Origin: Turnera subulata
Taxonomy: Eukaryota > Streptophyta > Magnoliopsida > Malpighiales > Passifloraceae
Direction: 5' to 3'
Length of the DNA stretch: 64,000 nt
Assembly (NCBI GenBank): GCA_028386065.3
Contig: JAKUCV010001601.1
Span: 1-64,000 of the forward strand
Numbering within the stretch: position 1 is the first letter of the stretch; each line of letters begins with the position of its first letter. The translations under genes were made by a program, and so were the position numbers. The notes under the pieces are model-generated. The model saw only the letters and a list, made by a program, of their open reading frames with translations. It did not search any database and was not told the origin of the DNA. This document shows positions 1 to 10,859 of this stretch, piece after piece.

Positions 1-288
1 ATTAAATTGAAAAGCAAAATTTCAAACCCAAACCCACCCCAAATCCAAACCCAATAACCAAACACCAAATTCAAACCCGAGGGCAAACTAGTCATATTGT
101 CTCCAAACCCAAACCCAAACCCACAAACCAAACACAATTTTATACTTTAAACTCATCCCAGGCCCAAACCCAATCCCAGCAACCAAACAGGATGGCCTGA
201 GATTGATCCCAGGCTCAATCCCATCCCACCCCGGGTTTCATCCCAGGCTTAATCCCATCCCAGGCCACCCCACGATCCAAACGGACCC
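1..288. mobile_element. Terminal part of a Harbinger/MITE-like DNA transposon
   Basis: The first 288 bases are rich in short CCCAAACCC and CCCAGGCTYAATCCCATCCC repeats and finish in GATCCAAACGGACCC. Read from the other strand this begins GGGTCCGTTTGGATC, a typical PIF/Harbinger-type terminal inverted repeat. It is followed at once by TAA (289-291), the usual 3-bp Harbinger target duplication. The other end lies outside the window, so the assignment rests on one terminus. No coding capacity is seen. Confidence 0.45.
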
Positions 289-790
289 TAAGGTATTAGT
301 ATTTTTATTGTTTTTCTTTTTTTTTAGTTGGAAGCAATAGTCACTATTGGGGGTATATTCATTCCAAAATACCAAGTGCAGCCTAGTAAAAAAAATAATA
401 ACATGCCACCGGCTAAAGATAATTATGAAGTGTATAATTGTGCATGTATTGATGTTTCAAATAAACTAATCCATTAAAACACCCACTAGTGCTTGGTTGG
501 TGTAGTATTATATAGTGTTGTATTCTCTTGAATATTAAAGTTTATGTTTTGAATCCGGTAGATAGGTGTATAGAAATTGTGATGTTTATGAATTGAAAAC
601 TTGCTCCCTCGAATTGACGATTCTTCTTAATTTATTCAATTATTTTGAAAATTTCACGTTTGGGGAAAAAAAATAAAAAATAGTGGGATGTAGGACCTAA
701 ATAATAAAAAAAAAATGTCACCAATTGGTTTCTTAACAATGTTCATAAAAATAAAATTGATTTCAACAAGCTGCCCGAACCGAGGATGCC
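289..790. other. Intergenic DNA, nothing recognised
   Basis: AT-rich, non-coding sequence between the Harbinger-like terminus and the TSD of the first solo LTR. No gene, RNA gene or repeat structure could be recognised. Confidence 0.5.
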
Positions 791-1610
791 ACTTGTGAAG
801 CGCCCCGACCCGTATTTACCGTAACACAGTAAACACGTACCGAAACTATTCATATAGATAGAACAGACAGTACATCGTGCAAGTATAATACATCAGCAAA
901 CTATACAACTGTCACCCACACCCGGGGACCATTATTCAATCCAAACACAGTGCTCAACAGCAGCAGCAGATAGTATCAGTAATATAAGCATCATAGGAAA
1001 ACAGCAACACAGCATCATACAGCAGCGGAATTATAATACAGCATCATATGCAATAGAACAGCAGCGGAAGACTTTACGCACATGCAGCGGAGGTATGGAT
1101 CCGGAGTCAGGTGGAGAAGAAAGCAGCAGCCATCGAACAACGTACCTGAACTACGAAACAACTTAACCTACGGGATGAAACCCCGCAGGCGAGGGGTGAG
1201 TCCGAAGTGCTCACCGACGAAGGATAAACAATGATATGCAAGCAACCGTAATACTTAAAAAACAGTCACAGACAAGTAATAACATATCTCAACAAACTGA
1301 GCCAAGGCCAAAAGAATATTTATTATTATTACCAATTTTATCTTCCGGGCCCCCGTCACTGGACAAGCTAGGGTCGTACCTGGTTATCAACTAATTCCGG
1401 ATGCTAGGTCAAAAACCAATCCACATCTCAAAACCCGGATATTTGGTATATCCAAACCACTGGGTATTCGGTATACCCCAACCTCAGGCAACAACATGCC
1501 AACCGGATATTCGGTATATCCGAACCACTGGGTATTTGGTATACCCTAACCACAGGCAAAAAGCCAAAGGCTGCGTTTGGAACACTGGACGGGACAGTGT
1601 TCAGGGGATT

Positions 1611-1640
1611 GGACTGGACTGGACTGGACTGGACTGGACA
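1611..1640 (+). repeat. Subterminal (GGACT)n array of the Harbinger element
   Basis: Five perfect GGACT units and one GGACA lie about 40 bp inside the left TIR. More isolated TGGACT copies occur near 1724, and AGTCC/TGGAC copies recur near the right TIR. Clustered subterminal motifs are typical transposase-binding sites, but binding here is inferred. Confidence 0.75.
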
Positions 1641-2139
1641 ATAGTTCTGTTCTCTCCAACGTTTGGTATGCTGTATACTAAATAGGAATGTTGTGCTGAA
1701 CAACGTTTGGTTAACTGTGAAGTGGACTGGACTAAATGTAAGAATGACTGTATTGCCCTTAGGTATGGAAACTGTTTAAGTGAAAAACCATATAGATAAA
1801 TACTAATATATATTTCTTATTTCTATTATAATTATTTAAAAATGAATCAAAAATTGTGATGCTATAATTATAGAAATTTTTACATATTGAATTAAATAAT
1901 AAACTAAAATGGTGTGACATATTAAATCCAATAGCTTAAACATTTCTTAACCTTAAAAAAAATACCACAAACTTCTTCAACTTAAGGTAGTAGATACAAT
2001 ACATACTTCATAAACATAACTTATGGTACTAAACACAATGCATAGTCCATAAACATAGAATTATCCTAATAATAAGTAGCAACTTAGTTGTACATCTTCA
2101 TAAACATAGAATTTCCTAATAATAAGTAGTGATATGCTT

Positions 2140-2535
2140 TTACATCTTCATAACAATGAACATTATAAGGAGACCAAGTAAAACTCTTATAACCAAAATG
2201 AGCATTTGGTTCATGAAAACTTGTCCACCGCGCTGTGCATTGTGCAGCGGTATGCTATGCATTGGAACATTGCGCGCATATGCCATAGAGTTGGTCATTG
2301 GGGTATTAGTCGCATATGCCATCGAATTGGTCGCAATTGGAGGAAATTGATCACAATTGTCATAAATCCACCGTTGCTCACTTGAAATATAGGCCGCATT
2401 TGCTTCTTCTATGGTTTTATACCCTTTGAAAGTGGCACTTGGGAAGCCATCGGTAGACAATTTCACAGCTTCCCAATTGTCAAAAACCCCATTTTGTCTC
2501 CCATTGAACACCACATAATATTTGAACCTAGCCAT
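2140..2535 (-). CDS. Third Harbinger ORF: RNase H1-N/viroplasmin-like domain protein
   Basis: This 131-residue single-exon ORF starts at the ATG at 2535. Residues 5-50 match the pattern of the small domain shared by the N-terminus of eukaryotic RNase H1 and caulimovirus-type viroplasmin (Cauli_VI): KYYVVFNGR, a Gly-Val-Phe...Trp stretch, then GFPSATFKGY and an EEA motif. In RNase H1 that domain binds RNA:DNA hybrids or double-stranded RNA. No RNase H catalytic domain follows. The second half has a repeated NSMAYA motif and ends in a hydrophobic stretch (about residues 107-129) that could be a membrane segment. It lies inside the TIRs, downstream of the Myb gene and on the same strand, so it travels with the transposon. 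Function in transposition is unknown; it could be a captured host domain. The domain call rests on motif recall only. Confidence 0.6.
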   Translation of the reverse strand: MARFKYYVVFNGRQNGVFDNWEAVKLSTDGFPSATFKGYKTIEEANAAYISSEQRWIYDNCDQFPPIATNSMAYATNTPMTNSMAYARNVPMHSIPLHNAQRGGQVFMNQMLILVIRVLLGLLIMFIVMKM

Positions 2536-3004
2536 TTAAGAAAAAACCTGCCAAAAGCCAAACAATTCATTACCCAACATAATTAATTCCAAGCAAATGA
2601 CAAAGAAGCAGCCTAATAAAAAGCCATACACTCCACTGCCCAACACATTTTGGCCAACAAATCACAAGCAAACTAATAGCACAAAGGGAAACTAGCAAGC
2701 CATCAAACCAAGAACAAATCACAGCCTCAAAACCATCAAACAAACAAGTCATACCTAATAAACCATCCATATATATCATAATCATCATCCATCCATCCAA
2801 ATACATACATCATAAAGATATTTACCCGAACCAAACCATGAATATCGAACATGATTGGTTAACATCCAAAATGCATATGCTATGACATAACATACTAGGC
2901 AGACATCCAAAATCGCATAGCAAAATGACTTGACAGTTTTCTACTACCGCATATGTGCAGATACTAAGCTGCAGTACTAATAATATTATAAAGTGACAGC
3001 ATAA

Positions 3005-4105
3005 TCACTCCCCAAGCAAACTCATGACAAATTCTAACTTCTGGTCTTCATCCAACTCCCAGAAATACACAGCATATTCTGGATGCATGCACATCTTCTT
3101 CACCACCTTGACAGCTTGGCTTACTGTAAGTCCCATTTTCTTGAACTCTTCGCCCAACACACGGCTTTCATCTTTTCCCATGATGGCAGAAGCTAGATGC
3201 TTCATATTCCTGTCCTGCTGCTCTATTCCACCAATGATAGCATCCGTTAATGCCCACATAGCATCAGTACTGCTTGCTTTCCTCTTCCTACTCCCACATG
3301 AACCACTAGTTGCCATAGAAGTATCATTGGCCTGACCAGCATTCACAGAAGGCGTATCTGTAGGACCAACAGAATTACCACCAGTGGCAGCATTAGAAGT
3401 ACCCCCAACAGCATTGGAAGTACCTCCAGCAGCATTAGACACCATCATAGTGTCTCCAACCTCTTCTTCCATAGCTTCTTCTGGTACCTCAGCATTAACT
3501 CCTGTTGCCCTATCATGCCCAAAGATTTCCTTCAGTCTAGGATACAGTGGGAAAGCCCTACCACAGACATAGGCTCTGTTTGGAAATTTCTGCAGCAATA
3601 AACATATTGTTAGTAGAACGATTAAGTGTAGAAACTAATGAATCTTGACACACGAAACTGAAAATGAACTATCTCTTAAAACAAAAACTGAAACTAGTAC
3701 CGAATATGAAATCTGAAACTTAAACTAAGAATTAAACATGAAGTAAGAGTCAAACATAAGAAATTTGAAATTGGAATAAGAAAAAAATACCAGCAAGTAT
3801 TCATCAAGGATGTCCTGGCTGTCAACAACAACACACTGCCTAGCATCATCCCATCCAAATCCAGAGTAGTTAGCCATGTCAGCAGCCACACTGTACTTTT
3901 GTTTCAGCCTCTTCATTTTATTTTTGACATGTTTCTGTCCAATTTTAGCATTTGGGAATCTCACAGCTAGCTTAGCAACAATGATGCCAACAGACCCAGG
4001 CCTAAATTGGCCAGCATCAACTCGATGGCCATCAACCACCAGCTCCTCTAATATGTCAACAAGAGCAACCTCCTCTTCAGATGTCCACACTCTCCTATCT
4101 CCCAT
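3005..4105 (-). CDS. Harbinger Myb/SANT-like DNA-binding protein (2 exons)
   Basis: This is the usual second protein of PIF/Harbinger elements, which helps the transposase reach the transposon ends in the nucleus. Exon 1 spans 4105-3791 and exon 2 3589-3005. Joining at the donor GTATTT (3790) and the acceptor ending CTGCAG (3590) keeps the frame and gives 299 residues. The N-terminus (about 7-100) is a Myb/SANT-like domain with WTSEEEVALVDILEE, then a FPNAKIGQKHVKNKM helix region and a YSGFGWDD motif. Exon 2 opens with a second conserved block ending IFGHDRATG. A low-complexity Gly/Ser/Asn/Thr linker and a C-terminal helical region follow, the latter ending in an acidic stretch (ELDEDQKLEF). 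The start at 4105 is the first ATG before the SANT domain. No disabling mutation was seen. Confidence 0.88.
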
Positions 4106-4487
4106 GCCTACAACCTAGTGTAATATTTATATGCAACACACAAAAAAGCTACTAAAACTGTAATGCAACAAACTGAATCATCAAACATTAAGAAGTTGGA
4201 GAAGTTAAGTTGTTACAAATACAATAATGTCTGAATAAAACATGTTCACTTTATTACAAGTACCACAATGCCATAAAAAGCAATGAATATATTACAAGGA
4301 AAATTCTGAATACAATCCAGCCAACACATTATCCAATAGAAAATTTCAATAATCCAGCGAACAAATTAAAAAAAGAAAGTTCTCACAATTCAGCAAACAC
4401 ATCATCGAATGGAAAATTCTGAATACAATCCAGCAAACACATGATAACAAAGCAGCTACTATCACGAATTGTTAAAGGAAATGCACC

Positions 4488-5798
4488 CTAAGTCATGTTA
4501 TGAGTGGCTCTCCACTCATCATACATCCTTTGTGCAAGTGCATCCCTTGCAGCTGTCCATTCCTCACTTGGTAGGACAGTTGCAATTATTTCAGGTGGAG
4601 TATCTTCCTCTCCAACAGGAATAGCATCACCAACAATAGGAGTATTCTCCTCCGGATCAATTGCCATGTTAGTCCTAATAAAATTATGCAACAAACAGCA
4701 AGCCATTATTATTCTACCCTGAATTTTAATTGGATAAAATGAAGGGCTCCTAAGGATTGCCCATCTCTTTTTTAGCAACCCAAAACTACGTTCAATGATA
4801 TTCCTCGCCTGTGCATGCTTCATGTTGAAAAATTCCTCCCGGTTTCTTGGCATTCTTGGACCACTAGTTGCCCACTCCTTAAGGTGATAACGAACACCTC
4901 TATAAGGAGCAAGGAAACCGTCACCATTAGTGTAGCCAGCATCAACCAAATAGAAATTACCTATAAGGCAGCATATATATTCTATTAAGTTATGCTATTA
5001 TACTATCCAAAATTGATGTATTTAGGAATTTATATGCAAGAACCTACCCTTAGGGACTTGTAACCCATTTCTCCTTGTGACAGCATCACGTAATACCCTT
5101 GAATCAGTAGCTGATCCTTCCCATCCAGGGAACACAAAGACAAAATTCATCTCCCTATTACACACACCTAGTACATTAGTTGAGATATTACCCTTCCTAG
5201 TTCGATACCTTGGTTTATCATCTTCTGGGACAGTAACATCTATGTACATTCCATCTAATGCACCTAGACAACCCTTAAACCATTTCCACCTAGGATCAGT
5301 GCAGCCTTCAAGGACAGGTTCTGTTTTGGCAAACAATTCTGATTGGACTCGAATGACTGACTTTAAAACTGAATGAAAGTTTCTACTAATTGTCTCACCA
5401 GACCTAGTAAATTTAGTTTGGAGGGGCCTATTCTTTTCATGATGAGCAAGTATATAAGTGAATGTTGCAACCTGTTCCTCTATTCCTACTTCACCATTTG
5501 TAGACAGCCCCCCTTTAGTCCTAAGTAACTCACATAGCCTAGCAAATGCATTCATATCCATCCTAAGGTTCCATATGCAATGATCATCTGATGTTCGACA
5601 CATTCTCTCAATTACCCCTCTCCTAGTTTTATAGAGTGCAAATGTTCTATCTATCAATGCCCTCCTACTACCACCCCTATGATTATCCTCAAGCAAATAT
5701 GCAATTACAAACATAGCACAACGCAGTAGAAACTCAAACTGCATCCTTGAAATCACATAAATGACAGCAGCGATTTTGGCACGGCGATTGCGGTCCAT
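4488..5798 (-). CDS. PIF/Harbinger DDE transposase (HARBI1-like, 2 exons)
   Basis: The protein cuts and pastes the element by the DDE nuclease reaction. Exon 1 is 5798-5048 and exon 2 is 4960-4488. The 87-nt intron starts GTAGGT and ends TATAG, and the join restores the conserved KGNFYLVDAGYTNG block, giving 407 residues. Catalytic candidates are D182 (in ALDGMYIDV), D232 (in GSATDSRVL) and E307 (in NIIERSFGLLKKRW), with the family spacing. An N-terminal helix-turn-helix-like region lies around 80-150 (ETISRNFHSVL). The C-terminus is acidic, then ends WRATHNMT. Length and intron placement are normal for plant PIF/Pong-like transposases. The reading frame is intact. It sits upstream of the Myb gene on the same strand, and transcription probably starts in the purine/pyrimidine-asymmetric leader near the right TIR. 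Confidence 0.92.
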
Positions 5799-6639
5799 TT
5801 CAGTCTAGGCAACAAATAAACAAAGCAAAAATGAGTAGCAACAAATGGATACTACTTGCATTAGCTGTAGCAGCATACACAAGAACAAATTAACAATAAA
5901 ATTATATAAGTATACTTGCAAGAACATGATTTCACACACATCATATAAGTATACTTGCAAACATCACACACATCAGACTCGAATGAATGAGTATACTTAC
6001 TTAGCCAAAGTCCAAGGTTCACAAAGACTTGATGCTGCTGTTACACAAATGAAGACAACATGAGTTTAGTGCTTTCATTTTAATACAAAGCATAACACAT
6101 TACCAAATACAAATATCAACTTTCAGCTTAATAAAAAAATGACATCAGATGCTAGTAAAAAGAGTAATCAATTGGCAACTATTAATACCCCGAAGTTAAT
6201 AAATTCCTATCACAAAACAAAAACTTTTTGTAGCATGCTGTCTTATTATGGATGGGTAAAAGAGACAGAATAGGAGGTAGAGTTACTAGCTACAAGCTAT
6301 ATTACACAACTTAAGATCATATTCAACAGCCTAAAAGTTAAAACTCAAATATGGATACATGGCATGAAATATGGATTGCATCACAAAATCAAGAACAACA
6401 ACATCATCTACATAGTCCAACTAAATCCTTAGTTATAAAAGAAACCTTGTTAATATTCACATACCTTACTGCTATTCTGTCACAAGCTCTATTTCTCTCC
6501 CAACACAAAACTGTAACACAATAACACATAATTAGATTCAAATTATGTAACAAACAGGAAGTATAATTCACAACAACAGAAAAGGAGAAGGAAAAAGCCA
6601 AAGCGAAGGAGAAGAGAGGAAGAAGGGGATTTATCAAAT

Positions 6640-7000
6640 TAGGGATTTGACTTAAAATTGGGGATTTGTTAATTTTATTCATTGCACAACATAAGAATAC
6701 AGAGAGGAGAAGAATAATAGAAGAAGAGAAGATAAAAAAGGGTTTATTAAATTATAGTTACGATTTCAGAAAAAAATGGGTTTCAAATTAGGGTTAGGGT
6801 TTATTAAAATTGGGGATTTGACTGATTTTGGGTTATGATGTAGAACCCAGAAAGTGAAAGAGGAAGAGGGGACGAATTAAGAACAAGAGAAGATAAAAGA
6901 ATGGGTTTAAAATTAGGGTTAGGGTTTATAAAAATTGGGGATCTGACGGATTTTGGTTTACAATCCAGAACCCAAAAAGTCGAAGAGAAGGAGGAGAAGA
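6640..7000. repeat. Imperfect 124-bp tandem duplication with telo-box motifs
   Basis: The motif ATTAGGGTTAGGGTTTA occurs at 6788 and 6912, exactly 124 bp apart, and is followed in both copies by AAATTGGGGAT, a GACTGATTTTGG-like stretch and CCAGAACCCA. A partial third copy is near 6640. On the minus strand the motif reads TAAACCCTAACCCTAAT, a telo-box as found in plant leaders. The unit lies in the presumed 5' leader of the Harbinger transposase gene. Confidence 0.7.
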
Positions 7001-7375
7001 ACAATCGATCAATACATGGAAAAAAAGAGAAGAACATTTAAGCAAAAAAATAACACAAACCAGAAAAAAATTAAAATACGAATTGAAGAAAACGAAGACA
7101 ATAAAAAACAAGAGAGAAGGAGACAGAGAAGAAACGGAACAAAGAAGAAACGGGAAGACAAGAAGAGAGTTGACGTAGACAACAGAGGAGGAGAAGAACG
7201 GAGGAAGTAAGGAGAGAAGAGGAGGAGAAGAATAAAAGAAGGATAACGCAACAAAGAAAAGAAAAATAGAAGAAGATAAGAAGGAGAAGCAGAGAAGAAG
7301 AAGAAGTAGAAGTGAAAAAAAGAAGCGAAGAAAACAATTAAAAGGAAAGCAGAGAAGAAGAAGATGGGTCTGTGA
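6960..7375. repeat. Purine-rich (GA/AAG) low-complexity tract
   Basis: About 400 bases are almost only A and G on the plus strand. Long open frames across it on both strands are low-complexity artefacts (Lys/Arg/Glu or Phe/Ser/Leu). On the minus strand it would form a pyrimidine-rich leader of the Harbinger genes, a common feature of plant 5' UTRs. Confidence 0.7.
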
Positions 7376-8100
7376 ACTCACCTTCGGGTTGCGATATGAG
7401 GGAGAACGGGAGAGAGTTTTGCAGAGAGTGTGAGTGAAAGAAAGATGGGAAAGAGGCAAATGGCAAGGGTTTTAATGTTGTTGGGCAAATTTGGTATTAA
7501 CGAAATAGAGCAGGGATAATTTGGGTATGAGAATAGGATTGTCCGTTGGACTCGGTTCTGTCCACTGAATTTGCGTTGGACAGGAAAATTGATTTTAGTC
7601 CAACACGCGTTGGACTTCTGTCCACTGCTTTGTCCCTCACCCCAGTTCCAAACAGCTCCCCCTTGGAATTGAGTCCCCTCGCGCCTGTCCTTGCCCCCGT
7701 TCCAAACGCAGCCAAATGGATATTCGGTATATCCGAACCACTGGGTATTTGGTATACCCTAACCTCAGGCAAAAAGCCAAACAAACCAAGAACCGACCAT
7801 AGCATCCCAAAATTAATTTTCAAACCATCGGGTCGTACCACTACTTCCACATGACAATTATAACAACATCTCAATCAATTCCAATTCTAATTTCATATTC
7901 CAATTTCTTTTTCTCAATTCCACAGTCAATAGTTCAACATCAATCACAGCATATTATCCACAGAATCAATATCACAGTCCAAAAGCAACAATAATATCCA
8001 CAGCAGATACTCAGCCAACAATCAACAATTCAGCAGTTCAATCGAACAACAAAGCACACAAAGTATTACAGGCAACATAACAAGGGTTATCCATCCTCAC

Positions 8101-8177
8101 CTTAGCCGATAATCAATTATGGAATTGTCCAGCAAGTTCCAAGTCCGGTTCCTCAGCAAATTGCTCGTTATCAACTC
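8101..8177 (-). other. Conserved 77-nt exon-like segment of LTR copy B1
   Basis: On the minus strand the segment follows GATATAG (acceptor-like) and ends CTAAG before GTGAG (donor-like). One frame encodes a short acidic peptide (GVDNEQFAEE...GQFHN) ending in a stop. Equivalent segments of 76-77 nt exist in all four other LTR copies. Function is unknown. Confidence 0.55.
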
Positions 8178-9775
8178 CTATATCAATCAAATAATATGCA
8201 CACATAAGATGGTATGCAAATGCCATGCTAATACTGTATACCGGAAACTAAATATAAACTCGGCTCGGTTACTCCCCCGGATTAATTTTTCCATTATCAT
8301 CGTCATTTACCATTTACTTCAAGTGCCAAAATACCATTCTACACTTACTCCTATACCCGGATATTATTCCGGTATAATACTTTGAAAATACCCTTTCCGT
8401 AATTATTTCCTAGGTATGTACTTTCCAAAATACTATTTCTACAAATTATTATTCACCTTATATATGTTCCCAAAATTATTTTCCATATACCATATACTTC
8501 CCCAAAATTTATATTTCCCCATTAATTCCACAATCATATTTTTCTTTCCCAAAATTAATTTTCCAGAATTATTATTCTTTCTTTTCTCTCTTTTTTAATT
8601 AAATTCCGGACTGGGCCAATGGTACTAGCCCACATCCAAAAACCCAGTAGCCCAACTAACCAACCTAAAAGCCACAGTCCACAACCCAAATCCAAAGCCC
8701 AAACCCCTTCAGCCCAACCTCATCACACAAACCCAAACCCAGAACCCATCATGCAACCCGGGTCGACCCATGACCCAGACCCACAAACCGGGTCACAGCT
8801 CACCTTAAGCTCCACGGGCGGCGAGGACGGGTCAAGGCGGCACGGCAACGATGGCAAGGCGTGCGCGACGGTCTGCAGGCAGGGGAAGAGGACGAGCACG
8901 ACGGTGGCGGTCCAGCAAGACGAGGAGGAGCGAGGGGCGACGGTGTCGCGTCGTCGGATCCGTTGGCTCGTCGACGGGCTCCTCGGGATGGCGTCGGGGT
9001 GTGGACGGGACGGTGGTAGCGTCTCGAGGTGGAGGAGAAGGGCTGCAGGGAGGAGCTCGGTGCCGGCAAAGGGAAGAGAGGAAAGGAGAGGGGAGGAAGG
9101 CGGCGACTTGTGGCGGTGGCGGCTCGGCGGTGTGGTTCACGGGAGGAAGAAAACGAAAAAAAAGAGGGGAAAGGAGATGGCGATGACGTGGCTCGGGTGA
9201 TAGGTGTTGGTGTGTGTTGTTTTTGTTTTTGTTTTTTTTTCCTTTTTTTTTTCCTTTACTGGTTTAGATTGGCAGTGAGTAGTTTGTGGATTTTGAAGGT
9301 GAGGCAGTGAAGAAGAAGTTGCAGGTGATGGCGTGCTCTAGGTAGGCAGAAGAAGAATAATTTTATAGATAGCAAAAGTCATTGGTATATCACAAGTGTA
9401 ATAGGTAGTTCACAGGTTGAATAGGGATTGGCGGCTGAATGATTGAACTTCAATTATGCAGTTACCATGCTGCATGTGAAGTGTGACCCACCTGGACCAG
9501 AAAATATCCAATATACCCACTTATTTTTATTTTTGGTCCGATAACTCAAGGATAAACCCGGCTTTTCTGAAGATTCCTGGACCCGGAAAATTCCAACTTT
9601 GGTCCGTAAAATCCGCAGAAAAATCCCGAGCGTGGGACAAGGCTCGGTTTCAGAATCCAATGCTCGATTTACCATAATTTAATTATCCAAGATTAAAAAT
9701 CAATGGTAAATTACTGTAAATTAACTTAAACAGTCCCGGTAAAAATGAAATTTTTACCTGGGCTGTTACAACTTG

Positions 9776-10859
9776 AGTATAGAACATTGTGAAAAATAAT
9801 AAAAGTTCTGGTATATAATTAGGAAAAAAATTAGGTAATCTTACAAATAGGGGAGTCTAATGTGTATGTTTAAAATAAAAGGATTATGATTTTGGTACAT
9901 ATATCATATGTATGTTCTTATATATCAATTGAAAAACACTTAGAAAATTCTTTAATAATAACAAACAATGTTTTTTTATATAAAAATTTAGAAGGCGACC
10001 TATGTTTAACCAAAATTTTGAGAGGTTTTTTTAATTAATTCATACAATTAGTGATCTCAATCTTACTAAAATCTTTGTTTTTTACCCGACAAACATAGCA
10101 TTAATATATTAAAAAAATACTTAAAGTCAGAATACATCTTAGAATGAAACCTAGAGTGAATAGGGGTTATAATAAGCAAAATTGGGGTTGGAGATATCCA
10201 ATTCAAACCCAAAGTTCACCATTCCCGTGCACCAACAATTTGCGGATACTACCTAAACAAGCAAAGCAAAGAGAAATTAGTACATAAACTATAAGAGAGT
10301 CTCGAGTACATGGAAGTCCATGGAGGGACAGAGTAGAGGCTGGGGATTTGTGAAAAACAACAAATGAAATTTCCCTTGCTTACATGAATGCGGTGAGTAT
10401 TGCGACATCTACCAAGCTATGGAATGTGACATTCTAGTACTACGCACTTGAAAAAATCTCACCAGAGATCATCGAAATAGTCAAATCAGCCCCTAGCAAT
10501 CCAACATGATGCGTGCAAAAAGACTCCGAAGTGGAGAGGTGCCATAACCTCCACAACTACTGTAAAATAGACCATTAACCACCATCTTCATCATTGAGAA
10601 GATAAGTGAATAGCATACATCACCCAAAACATTCCAAACGACCACCTGGAAACAAGTAGAGGACTGTCGTTTCTGGCCGAGAATCACGACAAAAAAAGTC
10701 ATGGTATTCATGTTATCCTCCCACTTTGAATACCCGACTATGACAAAATAAGTTACTCTGTAGGCGCTTGGGGCTCATCCATAATGGCCTCCACGCAAGT
10801 CCTGCGCACATGCGTTCTCCCTCGCTTGGGTTTTAGACTCCTTTGCCATTACAAAAACT
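9776..10859. other. Intergenic DNA, nothing recognised
   Basis: AT-rich sequence between the LTR and the LINE relic. The short open frames in it (for example 10493-10711) have no recognisable domain. Confidence 0.45.

Larger units (their letters stand above)
1569..7713 (-). mobile_element. PIF/Harbinger DNA transposon with three genes
   Basis: The element begins GGCTGCGTTTGGAAC at 1569 and ends with the inverted copy GTTCCAAACGCAGCC at 7713. AAA flanks both sides (1566-1568, 7714-7716), a 3-bp duplication of the size expected for this superfamily though not the usual TWA. The interrupted LTR sequence resumes exactly on either side. All genes lie on the minus strand: DDE transposase, Myb/SANT-like protein, then a small RNase H-N-like ORF. 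Both ends carry clustered GGACT/AGTCC motifs (1611-1640 and 7540-7650) that could be transposase-binding repeats. The transposase and Myb frames are open with good splice sites, so the element may be autonomous or recently so. A long purine-rich leader lies at 6960-7370. Confidence 0.92.
796..9770 (-). mobile_element. Solo LTR of family B, interrupted by a Harbinger element
   Basis: On the minus strand the element runs from TGTAACAGCCCAGG (ending at 9770) to GGGTCGGGGCGCTTCA (at 796), the 5'-TG...CA-3' borders of an LTR. It is flanked by perfect 5-bp duplications ACTTG at 791-795 and 9771-9775, so it is a complete solo LTR without internal region. About 2.8 kb belong to the LTR; the rest is the Harbinger insertion at 1569-7713. 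Two related copies occur at 23541-25917 and 52693-55558. The TGTAACA start and TCGGGGCG end resemble Del/Tekay-type Ty3-gypsy LTRs (inference). It contains a GC-rich block (8804-9140) ending in a splice-donor-like site, a 77-nt exon-like segment (8101-8177) and palindromic repeats (1430-1545, 7717-7765). Confidence 0.9.

Noticed and set aside
6785..6930. Interstitial telomere repeat
   Set aside because: Only two TTTAGGG-like units per copy; a telo-box in a duplicated leader is the better reading.
6926..7459. 177-residue Phe/Ser/Leu-rich frame and the Lys/Arg-rich frame opposite
   Set aside because: Translation of a purine/pyrimidine tract; no real coding signal.
8619..9200. Long overlapping open frames in the GC-rich part of LTR B1
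   Set aside because: They are Arg/Gly- or Pro/Ser-rich in every frame on both strands, and the equivalent blocks in the other LTR copies give unrelated peptides. High GC explains the lack of stops.
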